A DNA stretch of 9,126 nt. Origin: Bacteroidales bacterium UBA3824. GTDB lineage: Bacteria; Bacteroidota; Bacteroidia; Bacteroidales; UBA3824. Every line of letters begins with the position of its first letter. The first letter of the stretch is position 1. The notes under the pieces were generated by a model that searched no databases, had not been told where the DNA came from, and saw nothing but the letters and a program-made list of their open reading frames with translations. The stretch spans positions 1 to 9,126 of the forward strand of contig DGIK01000085.1 of NCBI GenBank assembly GCA_002393195.1, read 5' to 3'. The position numbers and the translations under genes are program-made. Positions 5,307 through 9,126 of this stretch are shown here, one piece after another.

Positions 5307-6030
5307 TGTAATTTAAAATTCTATTAAGGCCAATTGTTACTAAATTTGGCTCTGCAAATATCGTGTTTTTTAATTTCTTAGACAAATAAATACTGCTTCC
5401 GCCAGTCAAAATTATGCGGGAATTAACATTTTTTTTCTCAAAGGCATCTATATAGCCGTTAATTTCGTATATGATGCCGGTTAAGACTCCGTTGCTGATA
5501 GCTTCGATGGTGGTGAGTCCGAATCCGTCGGTGGGGTGGGGGACGGTGATGAGGGGCAGCCGCGAGGTGAAGTCGTGCAGGGATTTGAATCTGATGTCGA
5601 TGCCCGGCGAGATATTGCCGCCGAGATATTGGCTGCCGTCTTTTACGTAGTCGTATGTGATAGCCGTGCCGGCGTCTATGATAAGGCAGCTTGCGCTGGG
5701 AAATAATACCGTGGCACCCACGGCGGCGGCTATGCGGTCTTTGCCGAGGGTCTTGGGCGTGGCGTAGAGGTTGGCGATTGGGAGCGGGGTGTCGTCTCTG
5801 AGCGTCATTACTGCGCCAGACAAGCCCTCTATCGCGCTCGCTATCGGCTCGCTTGGCAGCGATACCGACGATATTATGCAGTTTTTGACATCGAAATCGT
5901 GCGCGGTGTCTTTTGTCATCTTGATGACGGCATCAGATTCTAACTTTGTTTTGTCGTTGAATATCAAATTGTTACAGTCATAGATGGCAAATTTGCAGGT
6001 GGTGTTGCCTATGTCGATTATCAAATTCAT
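5287..6030 (-). CDS. coaX: Type III pantothenate kinase
   Basis: Known reaction: ATP-dependent phosphorylation of pantothenate, the first step of coenzyme A synthesis, in the cytosol. Type III enzymes (ASKHA fold) need a monovalent cation and are not feedback-inhibited by CoA. Seen: 247 aa, the usual family length, starting at ATG 6030. Motifs in order are the phosphate-binding DIGNTTCKFAIYD at 6-18, GKDRIAAAVGA at 96-106 (the G-x-D-R motif with the catalytic Asp98), LIIDAGTAITYD at 116-127, GGNISPGID at 137-145 and LTGGSSIYLS at 208-217. All key motifs are intact. The last codons overlap the start of the outer-membrane protein gene, making coaX the first gene of the minus-strand operon. The response regulator gene diverges from it 89 nt away. 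Confidence 0.95.
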   Translation of the reverse strand: MNLIIDIGNTTCKFAIYDCNNLIFNDKTKLESDAVIKMTKDTAHDFDVKNCIISSVSLPSEPIASAIEGLSGAVMTLRDDTPLPIANLYATPKTLGKDRIAAAVGATVLFPSASCLIIDAGTAITYDYVKDGSQYLGGNISPGIDIRFKSLHDFTSRLPLITVPHPTDGFGLTTIEAISNGVLTGIIYEINGYIDAFEKKNVNSRIILTGGSSIYLSKKLKNTIFAEPNLVTIGLNRILNYNVLKEN

Positions 6031-6051
6031 ATTAAAATAATGCTAAAATGG

Positions 6052-6082
6052 TTTGTTTTTCGGCCGCAAGTTACTAAATTTG
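6052..6082 (+). promoter_or_regulatory. Promoter of the response regulator gene (Bacteroidetes type)
   Basis: TTTG (6052-6055) and TAAATTTG (6075-6082) are separated by 19 nt and match the Bacteroidetes -33 and -7 consensus exactly. Transcription would begin near 6089, giving a leader of about 30 nt that ends in an A-run directly before the ATG at 6120. There is no Shine-Dalgarno sequence, as is usual in this phylum. Confidence 0.75.
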
Positions 6083-6096
6083 CAGCAAGATTGCAA
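6066..6096 (-). promoter_or_regulatory. Weak candidate promoter for coaX, overlapping the opposing promoter
   Basis: On the minus strand, TTG (6096-6094), 20 nt, then TAACTTGC (6073-6066). The -7 box has two mismatches to TAnnTTTG. If real it overlaps the opposing regulator promoter, so the two would compete for polymerase. I see no better site in the 89-nt space between the genes. Confidence 0.28.
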
Positions 6097-6119
6097 CATC
6101 CAAATTTTATAAAAAAAAT

Positions 6120-6509
6120 ATGGCAAAAAAAATTCTCATCGTAGAAGATGACAAGATGCTCTGCACCATATTCCAGATGTTCATTCAGGAGCTTGGATAT
6201 GAGATATCTGGTGTGGCGCGCACGGGAGAGGACGCACTCAAGCACGTGGACCTCTTCCCTGATGTTGACTGCATTCTGATGGACATACAGCTTGACGGCG
6301 ACCTCGACGGCATATCCACTGCGCGCCTTATCGGGCAGAAGCGTTGGGTGCCGGTGATTTTTGTGTCGGGCACCACTGCGCCCGAAGTCGTGAAGTCGGC
6401 GGCGATGAGCAATGTGTATGGTTTTATCACTAAGCCCATTTACCGTCAGAATCTTGGTGTATCCATAGAGTATGCCTGCGCCAAATGCGCTTTGGAGATG
6501 GGCAGATGA
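6120..6509 (+). CDS. Single-domain response regulator (receiver only)
   Basis: A 129-aa CheY-like receiver with no output domain, starting at ATG 6120. Seen: the acidic pair E9/D10 in KILIVEDDKML, the phospho-acceptor Asp55 in CILMDIQLDGDLDG, Ser83 in FVSGTTAP, Tyr100 as switch aromatic, and Lys105-Pro106 in FITKPI. All residues needed for phosphorylation are present. The helix after strand 5 (QNLGVSIEYACAKCALEMGR) ends the protein. The Gln-Leu-Asp-Gly-Asp-Leu-Asp-Gly loop after Asp55 belongs to the receiver group often linked to hybrid or PAS-containing kinases. No kinase lies nearby, so the phosphodonor is encoded elsewhere. It has its own promoter and ends 1 nt from the convergent phosphatase gene, a possible functional partner. 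Confidence 0.93.
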   Translation: MAKKILIVEDDKMLCTIFQMFIQELGYEISGVARTGEDALKHVDLFPDVDCILMDIQLDGDLDGISTARLIGQKRWVPVIFVSGTTAPEVVKSAAMSNVYGFITKPIYRQNLGVSIEYACAKCALEMGR

Positions 6510-6510
6510 T

Positions 6511-8742
6511 TTATTCTGTAATCCTTATTCCGATAAGCGAGAGGTCGTCGATTTGGATTGCGCCAAATAGCCAGTCGTTCATGATGTTGGTGATGTTTCG
6601 CTTTTGTGTTTCGCAAGGAAGCGCGTAGTTGCTCTTGAAAAAGTCGATAAGGCGTTTTGACATAAATTTGACGCCTGAAAATCCTATCTGGCTTGGTATT
6701 CCGTCCGACGACATATATACCATGTCGCCTTTTTGTGTCTCGAATATCTGTGTCTGGAATGTAGCCGATTCGTTGATGTGCCTTCCCACGGGCATTCTGT
6801 CGCCACGGAGGCGTATGATTTCGCCGTTGTGCGCGATGTAGAGGTCTTGATACGCACCGGCAAAACGCAATTGATGGTTGTATTTGTCGTATGCCATGAT
6901 TGACATATCCATACCGTCGGCGGTGGAAAATGATTCTTCGCCCCTTGCTATCGCTTCAGCTACTTCTTCGTCGTTGGCAAGTGCCTGCTTTACGTATTCG
7001 CGCATCATGTCGAGTATGATGCCGGGCATTATGTCTATTTCAGGGTTGCGGAGGAGTTCCTTTATTATTGATATGCCGAGCATACTGAGAAAACCGCCCG
7101 GCACGCCGTGTCCCGTGCAGTCGCCGAGTACAAAGATGTCGAGTCCGGCGTTTTGTGTTGCGTAATAGAAGTCGCCGCTTACGATGTCTTTGGGTTCGTA
7201 ATATACAAAATGGTCGGGGAATATGCGCCTGATGTGGTCTTCGCTCGGCAGCGCGGCATTCTGTATGTGCTGCGCGTACCTGATGCTCTGAAACATTATC
7301 AAGTTGGCTCTTTCTGATGCTCGTCGTTGGTCTTCGATGGTATTGCGCTGAGCTATGATTTCTTCCTGCTGACGGCTCAACTGTTGGTTTTTGTCGTTGA
7401 GTATCTTTACGTTGGAACGTTTTTGCAGCAGTGCTCTGAATGTTATCACCAGCAATATCGCGCCTATTATCAACACTATTATAATAAGTGTGGTGATGCG
7501 CTGCTGCTGCGCCATCTTTTGTGATGTCTTTTCTTTTTCGTTGTTTTGTTTGGTTTCCAGCTCGTGGATTCTCACGTTGGCATCGAAGTTGGCGTTTTCC
7601 CTCATATTGAGGGTATTGAGGTATGTGATGTAACACTTAATGTATTCGCAGAGGTAGATGTATGCCTTCTCGAAGTCCCTTTTGGCTTCGTAGCATTGCG
7701 ATGTTACTTTGTATAGCTCTATCTTGGTGACGAGGCTCACCGAATCGATGTAACGCTGTTGTAGCATGTCGGTGATGTTGATTCCTATGTCGCTGTTTTT
7801 CTCAAAATATGACGTCTGCGCCTTTTGCAGGAGTATCGTTACTATCTTGTCAACGTCCTTGACGGCGTATTGGTATTTCAGTGCTTGGTCGCAATATTTG
7901 TATGCGCTGTCGATGCGCCAGTGTTGTCCGTCGAGGGTGTACAACTGTCCGTACAGGATAGCTTTTATGTGGTAGTAATTGAATTTCAATATGCCTCGGT
8001 CGAGATTGTTTTTGGTTTTGGCGGCTATCATGCCGATGGTGTCTGCCATCATGTCGAGCTGCTGAAGTTCGGAGATAGAAATGCTTCTTTTGGTCTCGTT
8101 GAATTGCATTAATATTAAGGTGTAGAGGTCGCTTGCGAGGGATGTGGAGTCGTTGATTGACTTGTCTATCTTGATAGCCTCCATTATCTTTTCCTTGGCG
8201 AGGTCGTATTGCCTCATTATGATGTCGTGAGATGCGAGGTCGCGTTGAATGAGCGCGGTGTTTTTTTGGTCGCCAATTTTTTCAAAAAGCACCAATGCCT
8301 GTTGGTAGTATTTGAGCGACTTGGCGAATTGGTTGAGCGAATTGTAGTCGCAGGCTATATTATAAAGTGTTTTGGCTACCCTGAAAGTGTCTGTGGTATT
8401 GCTAAGAAGATCGTATTCCCTCATATATATCGCCAATGACGAATCCCTGTTGCCGAGGTTGCTGTAAGCCCATCCGAGGGTGCTGTATGCGTCGGCGAGT
8501 TTGGCGGTGTCGTTGAGTTTGCGGGCGATTTCAAGTCCTATCAGTGAGTATTTCATCACTGTATCGGCAAATATAGACTCCTGCGCCGCCAGATGGCATA
8601 CCCGTAGGGAATCGCTGGCGGTAGTAGCGGCGGCAAGACTATCCGCCCACAGACCATCGTCGGAGGGATTTTCATTGCCTTTTTGCCCCGAATCTATCGT
8701 CAGTAATGATGTTAATATACTTATAATCAGTAGTTTAACCAT
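6511..8742 (-). CDS. TPR-sensor transmembrane SpoIIE/RsbU-type serine phosphatase
   Basis: A 743-aa PP2C-like phosphatase. The start is ATG 8742; the codon before it is TTG, and the promoter lies about 30 nt upstream. Order seen: a signal-like hydrophobic N-terminus (1-16), then a helical region at about 45-375 with several TPR-like units (for example 84-113, 124-153, 164-193). One membrane helix lies at about 416-436 and a coiled coil at 437-480, followed by a linker FQSIRYAQHIQNAALPS typical of this class. The catalytic domain at about 495-743 has metal-binding aspartates in IVSGDFYY (Asp524), GDCTGHGVPGGFLSM (Asp541), ADGMDMS (Asp609), SSDGIPSQIG (Asp680) and QIDDLSLIGI (Asp732/733). Known: such enzymes dephosphorylate anti-sigma-factor antagonists in partner switching. 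The TPR part should be periplasmic and the phosphatase cytosolic, so it probably transmits an envelope signal. No anti-sigma or STAS gene is in the window. Confidence 0.92.
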   Translation of the reverse strand: MVKLLIISILTSLLTIDSGQKGNENPSDDGLWADSLAAATTASDSLRVCHLAAQESIFADTVMKYSLIGLEIARKLNDTAKLADAYSTLGWAYSNLGNRDSSLAIYMREYDLLSNTTDTFRVAKTLYNIACDYNSLNQFAKSLKYYQQALVLFEKIGDQKNTALIQRDLASHDIIMRQYDLAKEKIMEAIKIDKSINDSTSLASDLYTLILMQFNETKRSISISELQQLDMMADTIGMIAAKTKNNLDRGILKFNYYHIKAILYGQLYTLDGQHWRIDSAYKYCDQALKYQYAVKDVDKIVTILLQKAQTSYFEKNSDIGINITDMLQQRYIDSVSLVTKIELYKVTSQCYEAKRDFEKAYIYLCEYIKCYITYLNTLNMRENANFDANVRIHELETKQNNEKEKTSQKMAQQQRITTLIIIVLIIGAILLVITFRALLQKRSNVKILNDKNQQLSRQQEEIIAQRNTIEDQRRASERANLIMFQSIRYAQHIQNAALPSEDHIRRIFPDHFVYYEPKDIVSGDFYYATQNAGLDIFVLGDCTGHGVPGGFLSMLGISIIKELLRNPEIDIMPGIILDMMREYVKQALANDEEVAEAIARGEESFSTADGMDMSIMAYDKYNHQLRFAGAYQDLYIAHNGEIIRLRGDRMPVGRHINESATFQTQIFETQKGDMVYMSSDGIPSQIGFSGVKFMSKRLIDFFKSNYALPCETQKRNITNIMNDWLFGAIQIDDLSLIGIRITE

Positions 8743-8768
8743 CAATTAGCTCTTACTTATTTGATGTT

Positions 8769-8799
8769 CAAAAGTATATATTTTTTTTATAATTTGCAA
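8769..8799 (-). promoter_or_regulatory. Promoter of the SpoIIE-type phosphatase gene
   Basis: On the minus strand, TTG (8799-8797), a 20-nt AT-only spacer apart from its first base, then TACTTTTG (8776-8769), an exact TAnnTTTG match. Transcription would start near 8762, about 20 nt before the ATG at 8742. The spacer includes an unbroken A run, which may bend the DNA. Confidence 0.72.
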
Positions 8800-8806
8800 C
8801 AATTAT

Positions 8807-8838
8807 TATGTTATTTTGAGTTTTTTTTGTTAGTTTTG
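8807..8838 (+). promoter_or_regulatory. Promoter of uvrB
   Basis: TAGTTTTG at 8831-8838 matches TAnnTTTG exactly. TATG at 8807-8810, 20 nt before it, is a one-mismatch -33 box. Initiation near 8845 would give a leader of about 22 nt. I see no LexA-like palindrome overlapping it. Confidence 0.6.
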
Positions 8839-8858
8839 CACAATCAATGAAAAAAATT

Positions 8859-8863
8859 AGGAG
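8859..8863 (+). promoter_or_regulatory. AGGAG ribosome-binding site before uvrB
   Basis: AGGAG stands 3 nt before the ATG at 8867. It is the only Shine-Dalgarno-like site directly ahead of a gene start in the window. The spacing is shorter than the usual 5-9 nt, so its contribution is uncertain in a phylum that mostly ignores such sites. Confidence 0.45.
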
Positions 8864-8866
8864 ATT

Positions 8867-9126
8867 ATGGATTTTAAGATAAAGTCGGAGTTCAAGCCCA
8901 CGGGCGATCAGCCGGAGGCTATTCGTCAGCTCACCGAGGGCGTTGAGCGCGGCGATAAGTATCAGATACTCAAAGGTGTAACGGGTTCGGGTAAGACATT
9001 CACCATCGCCAACGTCATCAAAAATGTTGGGCGTCCCGTGCTTGTGCTCAGCCACAATAAGACCTTGGCGGCGCAGTTGTACGGCGAGTTTAAGGCTTTT
9101 TTCCCGGACAACGCCGTGGAGTATTT
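8867..9126 (+). CDS. uvrB: Excinuclease ABC subunit B, N-terminal 86 codons, truncated by the window edge
   Basis: UvrB is the damage-verifying helicase-like subunit of UvrABC nucleotide excision repair: UvrA loads it on damaged DNA and it recruits UvrC. Seen: [19 protein letters not shown] with the conserved GDQPEAI motif that contacts adenine, Walker A GVTGSGKT at 37-44 with Lys43 and Thr44, and motif Ia [18 protein letters not shown] at 63-80. These are almost diagnostic of the family. The reading frame is intact to the edge; the beta-hairpin and the rest lie outside. It diverges from the phosphatase gene across a 124-nt region holding a promoter for each. Confidence 0.97.
   Translation, partial: MDFKIKSEFKPTGDQPEAIRQLTEGVERGDKYQILKGVTGSGKTFTIANVIKNVGRPVLVLSHNKTLAAQLYGEFKAFFPDNAVEY

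Noticed and set aside
8743..8745. TTG start one codon before the phosphatase ATG
   Set aside because: The adjacent ATG at 8742 is the more likely start, and the extra residue changes nothing.
8768..9055. Minus-strand open frame of 95 codons over the uvrB start
   Set aside because: It is antisense to uvrB and to the divergent promoter region; the uvrB motifs in the plus frame are unmistakable.

Overview
The window looks like a Bacteroidetes (probably Bacteroidales) chromosome segment. Four things point there: TTTG / TAnnTTTG promoters with spacing near 20 bp, A-rich leaders with almost no Shine-Dalgarno sequences, the gene order coaX - outer-membrane protein - TPR protein - lptC, and a TPR/transmembrane/SpoIIE-type phosphatase. 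I see no insertion sequence, prophage, tRNA/rRNA gene or CRISPR array. Nearly all the DNA is coding; the exception is the repeat-filled surroundings of lptC.

Layout. From 6030 leftwards on the minus strand runs a probable envelope operon: coaX (type III pantothenate kinase), overlapping by 20 nt a predicted 456-aa outer-membrane beta-barrel protein, then a secreted 555-aa TPR protein, an LptC-like lipoprotein, and a 69-aa two-helix membrane protein. A two-domain VOC (glyoxalase-fold) protein follows and runs off the left edge. Divergent from coaX is a single-domain response regulator on the plus strand. It ends 1 nt from the 3' end of the convergent minus-strand SpoIIE-type phosphatase, which has a periplasmic TPR sensor region, one membrane helix, a coiled coil and a PP2C-like catalytic domain. 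That gene shares a divergent promoter region with uvrB, whose first 86 codons end the window.

Working together. The coaX-to-lptC block ties coenzyme A synthesis to outer-membrane and LPS-transport proteins by co-transcription; the reason for the linkage cannot be read from the sequence. The receiver protein and the phosphatase are separate genes in tail-to-tail contact and could belong to one signalling route, with the phosphatase acting on an unlinked anti-sigma antagonist, but that is inference.

Most unusual part. Around lptC, four short-period repeat blocks fill the gene junctions: TTTCAAY x7, ATGCATA arrays, GTRATTGAW x7, and a 26-bp tandem repeat that forms a long inverted repeat with a neighbouring block. 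They do not just sit between genes. One supplies the TPR gene's stop codon, another the likely start codons and first signal-peptide residues of lptC, and another the lptC stop codon. No clearly new multi-gene system is evident.
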